Positions 8,375-16,579 of a stretch of 64,000 bases of DNA are shown in pieces. Below the pieces are notes generated by a model, which was not told where the DNA came from, ran no database searches, and saw only the letters and a list, made by a program, of their open reading frames with translations. Both the position numbers and the translations under genes were made by a program. The stretch spans positions 1 through 64,000 of the forward strand of contig JAXMDM010000004.1 of assembly GCA_046348835.1 (NCBI GenBank), in the 5' to 3' direction. The number at the start of each line of letters is the position of its first letter. Positions within the stretch are counted from its first letter, which is position 1. Source of the stretch: Defluviicoccus sp046348835. GTDB lineage: Bacteria; Pseudomonadota; Alphaproteobacteria; Rhodospirillales; Defluviicoccaceae.

Positions 8375-10072
8375 ATGCGCATCACCATCGACCCGATCAC
8401 CCGCATCGAAGGTCACCTCCGCATCGACTGCGAGGTGGAAGACGGCAAGGTCGCCAAGTCGTGGTCGTCGGGGCAGATGTGGCGCGGCATCGAGGTGATC
8501 CTGCAGGGGCGCGATCCGCGCGACGCCTGGATCTTCGCCCAGCGCATCTGCGGCGTCTGCACCACCGTGCACGCGATCGTCTCGGTGCGCGCGATCGAGA
8601 ACGCGCTCGCTCTCGAAGTGCCGCTGAATGCCCAGTACATCCGCAACATGATCATCGCCGCGCACGGCATTCACGATCACATCGTCCACTTCTACCAGCT
8701 CTCGGCGCTGGACTGGGTCGACATCGTCTCGGCGCTGAAGGCCGATCCGAAGGCCGCCGCCGGCATCGCCCAGAGCCTCTCCGACTGGCCGCTGAACAGC
8801 GTCGAAGAGTTCAGCAAGGTGCAGCAGAAGATCAAGGGCTTCGTCGACTCCGGCCAGCTCGGCGTGTTCGGCAGCGGCTATTGGGGGCACCCGGCGATGA
8901 AGCTGCCGCCGGAGGTCAACCTGCTGGCGGTCGTACACTACCTGCAGGCGCTCGATTACCAGCGGCGCGCCAATCAGATCGTCGGCGTGCTCGGCTCGAA
9001 GACGCCACACATCCAGAACCTGGCGGTGGGCGGCGTTTCCAATCCGATCAACCCCGAGAGCCAGTCGACGCTGACGCTGGAGCGGCTCTACAAGGTGAAG
9101 GCGCTGATCGACGAGATCGGCGCCTTCGTCAATCAGGTCTATCTGCCGGACGTCGCCGCGATCGGTGCGCTTTACGCCGACTGGACCCGCTACGGAGCCG
9201 GGGTCACCACCTACCTCTCCGTCCCCGACATGCCGCTCGACAGCAAGAACACGCAGTTCGCACTGCCCGGCGGCTACATTCACGCCGGTGACCTGGGCAC
9301 CTTCCGCCCTCTCGCCAACTACCAGGACGGCTTCTTCGAAAAAGGCGTGAAGGAGAGTGCCAAGCACGCCTGGTATGCCGGCTCCGGCGCGCCGCTGCAC
9401 CCCTACGACGGCGAGACCGTGCCCAAGTACACCGGGTTCGAGGACAACGCCAAGTACTCCTGGGTGAAGGCGCCGACCTTCTATGACCAGCGCGCGCAGG
9501 TCGGGCCGCTCGCCAACGTGCTGGCCATGTATCTTTCCGGTCACGAACCGACGAAGCGCAACCTCGGCCGGCTGTTGGCGATTGCCGGCAAGGTCGCGGG
9601 CGCCGACATCCCGCTCGCCGCGCTGCACTCGACGATCGGCCGGCATGCCGCCCGCGCCGTCCGCTGCGCCGTGTTGTACGAGACGCTCGATCAGCAGTGG
9701 ACCCTGCTGATGCAGAACATCGCCAAGGGCGACTTCGCCACGTTCAACAAGCCGACCTTCCCCAAGGGCGAGATCCATGGCTTCGGGGCCCACGAGGCGC
9801 CGCGCGGCGTGCTGTCGCACTGGGCGGTCATCCGCGACGGCAAGATCGCCAACTACCAGGCGGTGGTGCCCAGCACCTGGAACGCCGGGCCACGCGACGA
9901 CAAGGACTTGATGGGGCCGTACGAGGCGTCGCTGATCGGCAATCCCGTCACCGACCCGGAGAAGCCGCTGGAAGTCATCCGTACCGTGCACTCGTTCGAC
10001 CCTTGTCTCGCCTGCGCCATCCATATGCTCGACGGCAACGGGAGTGAACTCGTGCGGGTCAGGGCGCTATGA
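8375..10072 (+). CDS. hybC: [NiFe] hydrogenase large subunit, HybC type
   Basis: This catalytic subunit oxidises H2 at a NiFe(CN)2CO centre. The start ATG at 8375 gives MRITIDPITRIEGHLRID, 565 residues. The L1 motif RICGVC lies at 57-62 and the C-terminal motif DPCLACAIH ends at His550, so all four Cys ligands are present. The 15 residues after His550 are the tail removed by HybD after nickel insertion. Similarity to E. coli HybC is clear across the whole length, for example HFYQLSALDWVDI and GYWGHPAMKLPPEVNL. The gene overlaps hybD by four bases. The folded heterodimer is expected to cross the membrane through the HybO Tat signal. Confidence 0.97.
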   Translation: MRITIDPITRIEGHLRIDCEVEDGKVAKSWSSGQMWRGIEVILQGRDPRDAWIFAQRICGVCTTVHAIVSVRAIENALALEVPLNAQYIRNMIIAAHGIHDHIVHFYQLSALDWVDIVSALKADPKAAAGIAQSLSDWPLNSVEEFSKVQQKIKGFVDSGQLGVFGSGYWGHPAMKLPPEVNLLAVVHYLQALDYQRRANQIVGVLGSKTPHIQNLAVGGVSNPINPESQSTLTLERLYKVKALIDEIGAFVNQVYLPDVAAIGALYADWTRYGAGVTTYLSVPDMPLDSKNTQFALPGGYIHAGDLGTFRPLANYQDGFFEKGVKESAKHAWYAGSGAPLHPYDGETVPKYTGFEDNAKYSWVKAPTFYDQRAQVGPLANVLAMYLSGHEPTKRNLGRLLAIAGKVAGADIPLAALHSTIGRHAARAVRCAVLYETLDQQWTLLMQNIAKGDFATFNKPTFPKGEIHGFGAHEAPRGVLSHWAVIRDGKIANYQAVVPSTWNAGPRDDKDLMGPYEASLIGNPVTDPEKPLEVIRTVHSFDPCLACAIHMLDGNGSELVRVRAL

Positions 10073-10683
10073 CGGCGCCGCTCGGCGGCGGGCTCGTGGT
10101 GCAGGCGGATGCCTGCGAGGGCATGCATCGTCGCGTTGCAAACGTTCTCGTACTCGGCGTCGGCAACATCCTGCTTTCCGACGAGGGGATCGGTGTTCGC
10201 GTGGTGGAGGCGCTGCCGCAGCGCTACCGGGTCCCGGAGGGGGTCGAGATGGTGGACGGAGGCACCTGCGGCATGGATCTGCTCGACCTCATCGCCGGCC
10301 GGGATCACCTGATCCTTGTCGACGCCGTAGCCACCGGGGGCCCGCCCGGAACCGTCGTCCGCCTCGAAGGCGACGAAATACCGGCGCTCTTCCGGACCAG
10401 ATCCTCGCCGCACCAGCTCGGCCTGCAGGACGTGCTCGCGCTGCTGCGGCTGCTCGACGCCTCGCCCGCCCACGTCACCGTCATCGGCGTTCAGCCCGCC
10501 AGCCTCGACCTCGGCCTGGAGTTGAGCCCGGCCGTCGCCGCGCGCCTGGACGAGATGGTGGAGATGGTGGCGCACGAACTCGCGGCGATCGGACCCGATT
10601 GGCCGGCGGCTCGAAGCCTGACCTCTTTGCCGCGACCGACAACCGCGTCGCCGGCCTTGCCGACTACTGGCGCAATGTTTTGA
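10069..10683 (+). CDS. hybD: HybD-type hydrogenase maturation endopeptidase
   Basis: This cytoplasmic aspartic-type protease removes the C-terminal tail of HybC once nickel is inserted. The 204-residue frame starts with ATG inside the hybC stop (ATGA). Met19 is a second possible start, since the conserved core begins only at VLVLGVGNILLSDEGIGV (27-44), where Glu39 is the expected first metal ligand. The motifs DGGTCGMDLLD and SPHQLGLQDVL supply the other predicted ligands. The C-terminal 25 residues are poorly conserved and overlap the end of a convergent cytochrome gene by 20 bases. No hybE follows, unlike in E. coli. Confidence 0.92.
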   Translation: MTAPLGGGLVVQADACEGMHRRVANVLVLGVGNILLSDEGIGVRVVEALPQRYRVPEGVEMVDGGTCGMDLLDLIAGRDHLILVDAVATGGPPGTVVRLEGDEIPALFRTRSSPHQLGLQDVLALLRLLDASPAHVTVIGVQPASLDLGLELSPAVAARLDEMVEMVAHELAAIGPDWPAARSLTSLPRPTTASPALPTTGAMF

Positions 10684-11116
10684 GATAGGCGATGACGTCG
10701 GCGCGCTGGCCGGCATCGTTCAGCCGCAGCGTCATTGCGGTGTTCTTGCCGTCGAGCAAGCCGCGCGGGTCGGCGAGCCAGGCGTCGAGCGTGCGCTCGT
10801 CCCAAACGAAGTCGGCGCCGCGCAACCCCTTGTAGCCGGCAAAAAACGGCGCGGTGCCGGCGCGCCTGCCGTAGACGCCGGCGAGGGAGGGCCCTTCCTT
10901 GTGGAACTCGGGCGCCGTGGCGTGGCACACGGCGCACTGGTTCTCGAACACCGCCGTACCCCTCTCCACGTTGCCGGCCGCAGCCGCGCTACCGGCCCAC
11001 ATCGCCACGCAGGCCATTGCAAAGCACCATGAGACCCGGGTCAGCCCACGTTGCCATGCCTGCAGCGAGCCGCCGACGGTCGGGGCGAGTCTTACGCACG
11101 GCCGACGGCGCAGCAT
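10664..11116 (-). CDS. Class I c-type cytochrome, exported
   Basis: A single-heme periplasmic cytochrome. A hydrophobic signal (VSWCFAMACVAMWAGSAAAAG) precedes the heme motif CAVCH. The GPSLAGVYGRRAGT segment is typical of class I cytochromes c, the candidate Met axial ligand is in NTAMTLRL, and the helix DVIAYLKTLRQ ends the protein. The start is uncertain. I use the Met at 11116, but an upstream frame to 11155 is open and a shorter start nearer the signal is possible. It converges on hybD and overlaps it by 20 bases. It may accept electrons in the periplasm or belong to the nitrite-respiration chain; this is inferred from class only. Confidence 0.8.
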   Translation of the reverse strand: MLRRRPCVRLAPTVGGSLQAWQRGLTRVSWCFAMACVAMWAGSAAAAGNVERGTAVFENQCAVCHATAPEFHKEGPSLAGVYGRRAGTAPFFAGYKGLRGADFVWDERTLDAWLADPRGLLDGKNTAMTLRLNDAGQRADVIAYLKTLRQ

Positions 11117-11455
11117 GTTTCCGCTATGGAGCGTGCGGCAGTCGAAGCGGGCCAATACAGCCTCGTCATGGAATATCGCCGTGATAACCGAGACCTCGAT
11201 CCAAGCAGTCGTGTGTTCAGTAAGCTGGTGAGGTGTCGGCTTGGTTGATCAGGCTAGGCGGCGTTAGCTTGCTGTTCAAGGTTGGGGTTGGCCGGATGCG
11301 CAGCCAGCGCCGCCCGCCTCCAAGGTGTATTCCGAGGACAGCGGCGAGGACGTCTTGACGACCTGCTCCTCGATACCGAGGAAGCTTACACTACGTGCAT
11401 GTCCTTGATGAACAGCGTGTGACCGCCGAAGCGCAAGCCGTGCGCGGAGATGACA

Positions 11456-11503
11456 TGTATCCGTTTAGATCAAATTCTGTCAGATTTGATCTAAACGGAT
11501 ACA
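11456..11503. repeat. Near-perfect inverted repeat with 20-bp arms
   Basis: The left arm 11456-11475 (starts TGTATCCGTTTAGATC) and right arm 11484-11503 are exact reverse complements. The centre TCTGTCAG itself contains CTG-T-CAG, so the palindrome continues inward with one bulged T. A partial third copy, CCGTTCAGATCA, begins 15 bases or fewer after the right arm. The structure could be an operator, a terminator-like hairpin, or two fused insertion-sequence ends. No T-run follows on either side. Confidence 0.7.
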
Positions 11504-11574
11504 CACCCGTTCAGATCAGGGCCGACCAGCAACCGGCCTTGGATCAGGCCGCATGAATGGCGCAGCCGCTTGTC

Positions 11575-11658
11575 TCACAACCGTGGCGCACGACACACCC
11601 AGCGGCGGATGGTCTCATAGCCAATGCCGCCTCGCGGCCCATACGTAAGGGACAGCCA
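11575..11658 (-). pseudogene. Probable transposase fragment (IS6-like N-terminal region)
   Basis: Reading the minus strand gives 27 residues and a stop. They contain GIGYETIRRWV, which resembles the SYETVRRWV helix of IS6/IS240-type transposases preceded by their WLYxT segment. Nothing upstream or downstream continues the gene. It is most likely a decayed scrap; the match is short and could be coincidental. Confidence 0.35.
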
Positions 11659-11886
11659 ACCCCCCACGCCAGCTATAGCACCGGTCTCCGTTGCGGGCCC
11701 AACGAGCGCTAAAAGACCACCTCTCAACCGCTCAGGCCTCCCCGATATGGCACACCAAGTCTCCGGAGGGCACAGCGGATCACGCTCCGGCCGTATACGA
11801 GATTCCTATGCGATCGGGCCTCCTTCCACCTCGTTTGCCTATGACCGGACGGGTCATTGTTAACGGGAATGGAAGGAGAACTTTCA

Positions 11887-11970
11887 ATGCTCGATTTTTC
11901 TGTCCTGGTGGCCGTCGCGGCGGCATTCGCGGCGACCGTCGGTTACGCGTTCCTCTGCGAGCGGCTGTGA
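11887..11970 (+). CDS. 27-residue single-helix peptide upstream of kdpF
   Basis: A tiny frame, MLDFSVLVAVAAAFAATV and on to YAFLCERL, starts at ATG 11887 behind a strong GGAAGGAG site and ends seven bases before kdpF. It is one hydrophobic helix with a charged end, similar in size and style to KdpF but distinct from it. The Shine-Dalgarno sequence and position argue that it is translated as the first gene of the kdp operon. A role as an accessory Kdp subunit or regulatory peptide is inference. Confidence 0.6.
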   Translation: MLDFSVLVAVAAAFAATVGYAFLCERL

Positions 11971-11977
11971 GCCTCCG

Positions 11978-12067
11978 ATGATGATCGACTATCTGCTCGG
12001 CGGCGGCGTCGCCCTGGCCATTTTGGCCTATCTCGTTTTCGCCCTCGTTCGCCCCGAACGGTTTTGA
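11978..12067 (+). CDS. kdpF: KdpF, small stabilising subunit of the Kdp K+ pump
   Basis: This 29-residue membrane peptide begins MMIDYLLGGGVALAILAYLV and ends in the family-typical ALVRPERF. KdpF stabilises the KdpFABC complex in the inner membrane. ATGs occur at 11978 and 11981. It lies 17 bases before the kdpA ATG and is easily missed by length cut-offs. Identification rests on the C-terminal LVRPERF signature, the size and the gene order. Confidence 0.9.
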   Translation: MMIDYLLGGGVALAILAYLVFALVRPERF

Positions 12068-12084
12068 GCCGAGGAGGGCACGAG

Positions 12085-13794
12085 ATGACGGTTATCGGCT
12101 GGCTGCAAATCATTCTCTATGCCGCTCTGATCCTGGCCCTGACCCGGCCGCTCGGGGGCTTTCTCGCCCGGGTCGTCGCCGGCGAGCGGACGGCGCTGTC
12201 GCCGGTGTTGGCACCGGTGGAACGGCTGATCTACCGTGCCGGCGGCGTCGACCCCCGGGTCGAGCAGCATTGGCTGACCTATGGGGTCGCCATGCTCTTG
12301 TTCAACTTCGCCGGCTGCCTCGTTCTTTACGGGTTGATGCGGCTGCAGGCCGATCTACCCCTGAACCCGCAAGGGCTGCCCCAGGTCCCGGCCGATCTGG
12401 CGCTCAACACCGCGGTCAGCTTCGTCACCAACACCAACTGGCAGGCCTACGGCGGCGAGGCGACCATGAGCTATCTGACCCAGATGGCCGGGCTCGCGGT
12501 GCAGAACTTCCTCTCCGCCGCGACCGGCATCGCCCTCGCCATCGCCCTCGTTCGCGGCTTCGCGCAGAAGTCGACGACGACGATCGGCAACTTCTGGGTC
12601 GATCTCACCCGGATCACCCTCTATGTGCTGCTGCCTCTGTCAGCGATCATCGCGCTTGTCCTTGTCTGGCAGGGCATGCCGCAGAATCTCAATCCTTACG
12701 TCCAGGCGACGACCCTGGAAGGCGCGCAGCAGGTGATCGCGCAAGGCCCGGTGGCGAGCCAGGTCGCCATCAAGATGCTGGGCACCAACGGCGGCGGCTT
12801 CTTCAACGCCAACTCCGCCCACCCCTACGAGAACCCCACCGCGCTCTCCAATCTCATCGAGATGCTGGCGATCTTTGCCATCGGCGCCGCGCTGACCAAT
12901 GTGTTCGGCCGCATGGTCGGCAACGAGCGGCAGGGCTGGGCCATCCTCGGCGCGATGATGATTCTGTTCATCGCCGGCGTCGCCGTCGCCTATTGGGCGG
13001 AGGCGCAGGCCAACCCGGCGCTGGTGACCCTCGGCCTCGACCCCGCCGGCGGCAACATGGAGGGCAAGGAGGTCCGGTTCGGCATCGCCCTTTCGTCCCT
13101 GTTCGCCACCATCACCACCGCCGCTTCCTGCGGCGCCGTCAATGCCATGCACGACAGCTTCATGCCGCTGGGTGGCATGATCCCCTTGATCAACATGCAG
13201 CTTGGCGAGGTGGTGGTCGGCGGCGTCGGCGCCGGCCTCTACGGCATGCTGCTGTTCGCCATCCTCGCCGTGTTCATCGCCGGTCTCATGGTCGGCCGGA
13301 CGCCCGAGTACCTCGGCAAGAAAATCGAGGCGCGCGAGGTGAAGATGGCGATGCTGGCGATCCTTTGCCTGCCGCTGATGATGCTGGTGCTGACGGCGAT
13401 TGCGGTAGTGCTGCCGGCGGGTACCGGGAGCATCTCCAACCCCGGCCCGCATGGTTTCAGCCAGGTGCTGTATGCGTTTACCTCCGGCGCCGCCAACAAC
13501 GGCAGCGCCTTCGCCGGGCTTTCCGCCAACACCCCCTTCTACAATTGGACCCTGGCGCTGGCGATGTTCGTCGGCCGCTTCTTCGTCATCGTCCCGATGT
13601 TGGCGATCGCCGGTGCGCTGGCGGCAAAGCCGACCCTGCACGCCTCGCAAGGGACATTCCCCACCGATGGGGCGCTGTTCGTGGGCCTGCTCACCGGCGT
13701 CGTCGTCATCGTCGGCGGCCTGACGTTTTTCCCTGCCCTCGCCCTCGGTCCGGTCGTCGAGCACGTCTCGATGCAGGCCGGGCTCGCCTTCTGA
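12085..13794 (+). CDS. kdpA: KdpA, potassium-binding and translocating subunit
   Basis: This is the channel-like membrane subunit of the high-affinity KdpFABC K+ ATPase, related to four-fold-repeat K+ channels. The ATG at 12085 follows GAGGAGGG and gives 569 residues, normal for the family. Visible signatures include NTAVSFVTNTNWQAYGGE, LGTNGGGFFNANSAHPYENP, TTAASCGAVNAMHDSFMP and FTSGAANNGSAFAGL, each carrying a filter-like glycine segment, with about ten hydrophobic helices. It is followed by kdpB after 14 bases. Regulation is probably by the KdpDE pair downstream. Confidence 0.97.
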   Translation: MTVIGWLQIILYAALILALTRPLGGFLARVVAGERTALSPVLAPVERLIYRAGGVDPRVEQHWLTYGVAMLLFNFAGCLVLYGLMRLQADLPLNPQGLPQVPADLALNTAVSFVTNTNWQAYGGEATMSYLTQMAGLAVQNFLSAATGIALAIALVRGFAQKSTTTIGNFWVDLTRITLYVLLPLSAIIALVLVWQGMPQNLNPYVQATTLEGAQQVIAQGPVASQVAIKMLGTNGGGFFNANSAHPYENPTALSNLIEMLAIFAIGAALTNVFGRMVGNERQGWAILGAMMILFIAGVAVAYWAEAQANPALVTLGLDPAGGNMEGKEVRFGIALSSLFATITTAASCGAVNAMHDSFMPLGGMIPLINMQLGEVVVGGVGAGLYGMLLFAILAVFIAGLMVGRTPEYLGKKIEAREVKMAMLAILCLPLMMLVLTAIAVVLPAGTGSISNPGPHGFSQVLYAFTSGAANNGSAFAGLSANTPFYNWTLALAMFVGRFFVIVPMLAIAGALAAKPTLHASQGTFPTDGALFVGLLTGVVVIVGGLTFFPALALGPVVEHVSMQAGLAF

Positions 13795-13808
13795 AGGATC
13801 AGCCGAAG

Positions 13809-15956
13809 ATGACTAAACTGCTTTCCGGCGACGACGGTTCGGTCGCCATCGATGCCGGGTTGACCCCGGATCGCGCGCGGCGCGCCCGCACCTCCATGTT
13901 CGACCGCCACATCCTCGTCGATGCCTTGGGTGAGTCCGTCCGCAAGCTGCATCCGCGGCGCCTGGCGCGGAACCCGGTGATGTTCGTGGTCGCCGTGGTC
14001 GCCGCGCTGGCGACGGTGCTGTGCGTCCGCGACCTGGTGACCGGCGGTGCCCATGCGGGCTTCTCGGCGCAGATCGTCGCCTGGCTGTGGATCACCGTGC
14101 TGTTCGCCAATTTCGCCGAAGCGGTGGCGGAGGGACGCGGCCGGGCCCAGGCGGCGAGCCTGCGCAAGACCCGGACCGAGACATCGGCCAAACTGCTGGG
14201 CGATCCGGCAACGGTGAGCTGGCGGCAGGTCTCGGCGCTGGACCTGAAGCCGGGCGACGTGGTTCTGGTCGAGGCGCTCGATCTCATTCCCGGCGACGGC
14301 GAAGTGATCGAAGGCGTCGCCAGCGTCAACGAGGCGGCGATTACCGGGGAATCGGCGCCGGTGATTCGCGAGAGCGGCGGCGACCGTTCGGCGGTGACCG
14401 GTGGCACCCAGGTGATCTCCGACTGGATCAAGGTGCGCATCACCGCCGCGGCGGGCTCCACCTTCCTCGATCGGATGATCGCCCTGGTGGAGGGGGCCGA
14501 ACGGCAGAAGACGCCCAACGAGATTGCCCTCAACATCCTGCTCGCCGGGATGACGATCATCTTCGTGCTGGCCGTGGTCACCATCCCCAGCTTCGCCGCC
14601 TATGCCGGCGGCACGGTGCCGATGATCGCCCTGATCGCGCTGTTCGTCTCGCTGATTCCGACGACGATCGGCGCCCTGTTGTCGGCCATCGGCATCGCCG
14701 GCATGGACAGGCTGGTGCGCTTCAACGTTCTCGCCATGTCGGGCCGTGCCGTCGAGGCCGCTGGCGATGTGGATACCCTGCTCCTCGACAAGACCGGCAC
14801 GATCACCCTCGGCAACCGGCAGGCGACCGAGTTCATCCCGCTGCCGGGAGTGAGCGAGCGCGAACTGGCGGAAGCCGCGCAACTGGCGTCGCTCAGCGAC
14901 GAAACCCCGGAAGGCCGGTCGATCGTCGTCCTGGCCAAGCAGAAGCACGACATCCGCGGTCGCCGGCTGGCCGGACGCCATGCGCACTTCGTTCCCTTCT
15001 CGGCCCAGACCCGCATGAGTGGGGTCGACCTGGACATGCAGGGACCCGATGGGCAGACCCGCACCGTCGCCATCCGCAAAGGCGCGGCGGACGCGGTGAT
15101 GGCCTATGTGCGGGCGAAAAACAACCATCCCCACATGGCGATGCCGAAGGAACTCGACCACACCCTCACCCAGGTGGCGAAATCCGGTGGCACGCCGCTC
15201 GTCGTCGCCCGGGACGAGCGGCTGCTGGGCACGGTTCACCTGAAGGACATCGTCAAGGGCGGCATCCGCGAGCGGTTCGGCGAGCTCCGGCGGATGGGCA
15301 TCCGCACCGTGATGATCACCGGCGACAATCCGCTGACCGCCGCCGCCATCGCCGCCGAGGCGGGGGTCGATGACTTCCTCGCCGAGGCGACGCCGGAAGC
15401 CAAGCTGAAGCTGATCCGCGACGAGCAGGCGAAAGGCAAGCTGGTCGCCATGTGCGGCGACGGCACCAACGACGCGCCGGCGCTGGCTCAGGCCGATGTC
15501 GGCGTGGCGATGAACACCGGGACGATGGCCGCCCGCGAGGCGGGAAACATGGTCGATCTCGATTCCGACCCGACCAAGCTGATCGAGATCGTCGCCATCG
15601 GCAAGCAGCTGCTGATGACCCGCGGTGCCCTGACCACGTTCTCCATCGCCAACGACGTCGCCAAGTACTTCGCCATCATCCCGGCGATGTTTGTCGCCTT
15701 CTATCCCCAGTTGCAGGCATTGAACATCATGGGGCTCGCCAGTCCCGAGAGCGCCATCCTCTCGGCGATCATCTTCAATGCCCTGATCATCGTGGCCCTG
15801 ATCCCGCTCGCCCTGCGCGGCGTCCACTACCGGCCGAGCGGTGCCGCGGCGCTCTTGCGCCGGAACCTCCTGATCTATGGGCTCGGCGGGATCATCGTCC
15901 CCTTCGTCGGCATTAAGCTGGTCGATCTCGCCGTCTCCGCTCTCGGAATCGCTTGA
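13809..15956 (+). CDS. kdpB: KdpB, P-type ATPase subunit
   Basis: The P-type ATPase that energises K+ uptake. The start ATG at 13809 gives 715 residues, slightly longer than the usual 680-700 because of an N-terminal extension. The phosphorylation motif DKTGT begins at Asp327. NEAAITGESAPV (actuator domain), RKGAADAV (nucleotide binding), MITGDNPLTAAAIA and MCGDGTNDAPALAQADVGVAM are intact, as is the unusual Kdp segment LLSAIGIAGMDRLV. It sits between kdpA and kdpC and ends in TTGA next to the kdpC start region. Confidence 0.97.
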   Translation: MTKLLSGDDGSVAIDAGLTPDRARRARTSMFDRHILVDALGESVRKLHPRRLARNPVMFVVAVVAALATVLCVRDLVTGGAHAGFSAQIVAWLWITVLFANFAEAVAEGRGRAQAASLRKTRTETSAKLLGDPATVSWRQVSALDLKPGDVVLVEALDLIPGDGEVIEGVASVNEAAITGESAPVIRESGGDRSAVTGGTQVISDWIKVRITAAAGSTFLDRMIALVEGAERQKTPNEIALNILLAGMTIIFVLAVVTIPSFAAYAGGTVPMIALIALFVSLIPTTIGALLSAIGIAGMDRLVRFNVLAMSGRAVEAAGDVDTLLLDKTGTITLGNRQATEFIPLPGVSERELAEAAQLASLSDETPEGRSIVVLAKQKHDIRGRRLAGRHAHFVPFSAQTRMSGVDLDMQGPDGQTRTVAIRKGAADAVMAYVRAKNNHPHMAMPKELDHTLTQVAKSGGTPLVVARDERLLGTVHLKDIVKGGIRERFGELRRMGIRTVMITGDNPLTAAAIAAEAGVDDFLAEATPEAKLKLIRDEQAKGKLVAMCGDGTNDAPALAQADVGVAMNTGTMAAREAGNMVDLDSDPTKLIEIVAIGKQLLMTRGALTTFSIANDVAKYFAIIPAMFVAFYPQLQALNIMGLASPESAILSAIIFNALIIVALIPLALRGVHYRPSGAAALLRRNLLIYGLGGIIVPFVGIKLVDLAVSALGIA

Positions 15957-15967
15957 GGCAGAAGATA

Positions 15968-16534
15968 ATGTTGAAGCAGTTGCGTCCCGCGCTCGTTCTG
16001 AGTGTCGTGTTCACCATCATCACCGGGTTGCTATACCCGTTCGCCGTCACCGGCATGGCGCAGGTGTTGTTCCCGGAGCAGGCGAACGGCAGCCTGATTG
16101 AGCGTGCCGGTACGGTCGTCGGCTCCACCCTGATCGGCCAGGCCTTCACCAGCGACCGCTACTTTCACGGCCGGCCATCCGCCGCCGGTGCCGACGGCTA
16201 CGATGCCTCGGCGTCCTCCGGCTCCAACCTCGGCCCCACCAGCGCGGCGCTGATCGCCAGGGTACGAGACGACGTGGCCGCCCTCGGCACCGAGCCGGGG
16301 ACCGTGGTCCCGGCAGACCTGGTCACCGCATCGGCGAGCGGGCTCGATCCGCACATTTCACCGGCGGCGGCGGAGCTTCAGGTGGCTCGCGTCGCCGAGG
16401 CGCGCAATCTGCCTGTGGAGCGTGTCCGCAGCGTCGTGCTCGCCCATACGAGCGGGCGGTTGCTCAAATTCTTCGGCGAGCCGCGGGTGAACGTTCTGGA
16501 GCTCAATCTCGCCCTCGACGGCATTGAGTCGTAA
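15968..16534 (+). CDS. kdpC: KdpC, K+-transporting ATPase subunit C
   Basis: A single-span, periplasm-facing subunit that assists K+ binding by KdpA. I choose the ATG at 15968 (MLKQLRPALVLSVVF); a TTG at 15953 would overlap kdpB and add five residues. The N-terminal helix is followed by the conserved GQAFTSDRYFHGRPS, SSGSNLGPTSAAL, DLVTASASGLDPHISPAAA and LNVLELN-like C terminus. The 188-residue length is normal. It completes kdpFABC; kdpD starts 45 bases later. Confidence 0.95.
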   Translation: MLKQLRPALVLSVVFTIITGLLYPFAVTGMAQVLFPEQANGSLIERAGTVVGSTLIGQAFTSDRYFHGRPSAAGADGYDASASSGSNLGPTSAALIARVRDDVAALGTEPGTVVPADLVTASASGLDPHISPAAAELQVARVAEARNLPVERVRSVVLAHTSGRLLKFFGEPRVNVLELNLALDGIES

Positions 16535-16579
16535 GCTTTCTGGCTATGGCTCAGCCTCGGCCACGAGCAGCAGCGAGTG

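Larger units (their letters stand above)
11117..11886. other. Gene-poor region with repeat and mobile-element scraps upstream of kdp
   Basis: No intact gene is seen over about 770 bases. The region holds a 20-bp perfect inverted repeat (11456-11503), a related CCGTTCAGATCA copy shortly after it, and a short transposase-like peptide remnant (11575-11658). The kdp promoter should lie in its last 200 bases. The minus-strand frames around 11240-11450 show broken, unassignable peptide stretches. Confidence 0.4.

Noticed and set aside
12270..13808. Long plus-strand frame running into kdpB, and large antisense frames over kdpA and kdpB
   Set aside because: The upstream part overlaps kdpA in another frame and is Arg-rich nonsense; only the segment from ATG 13809 is KdpB.
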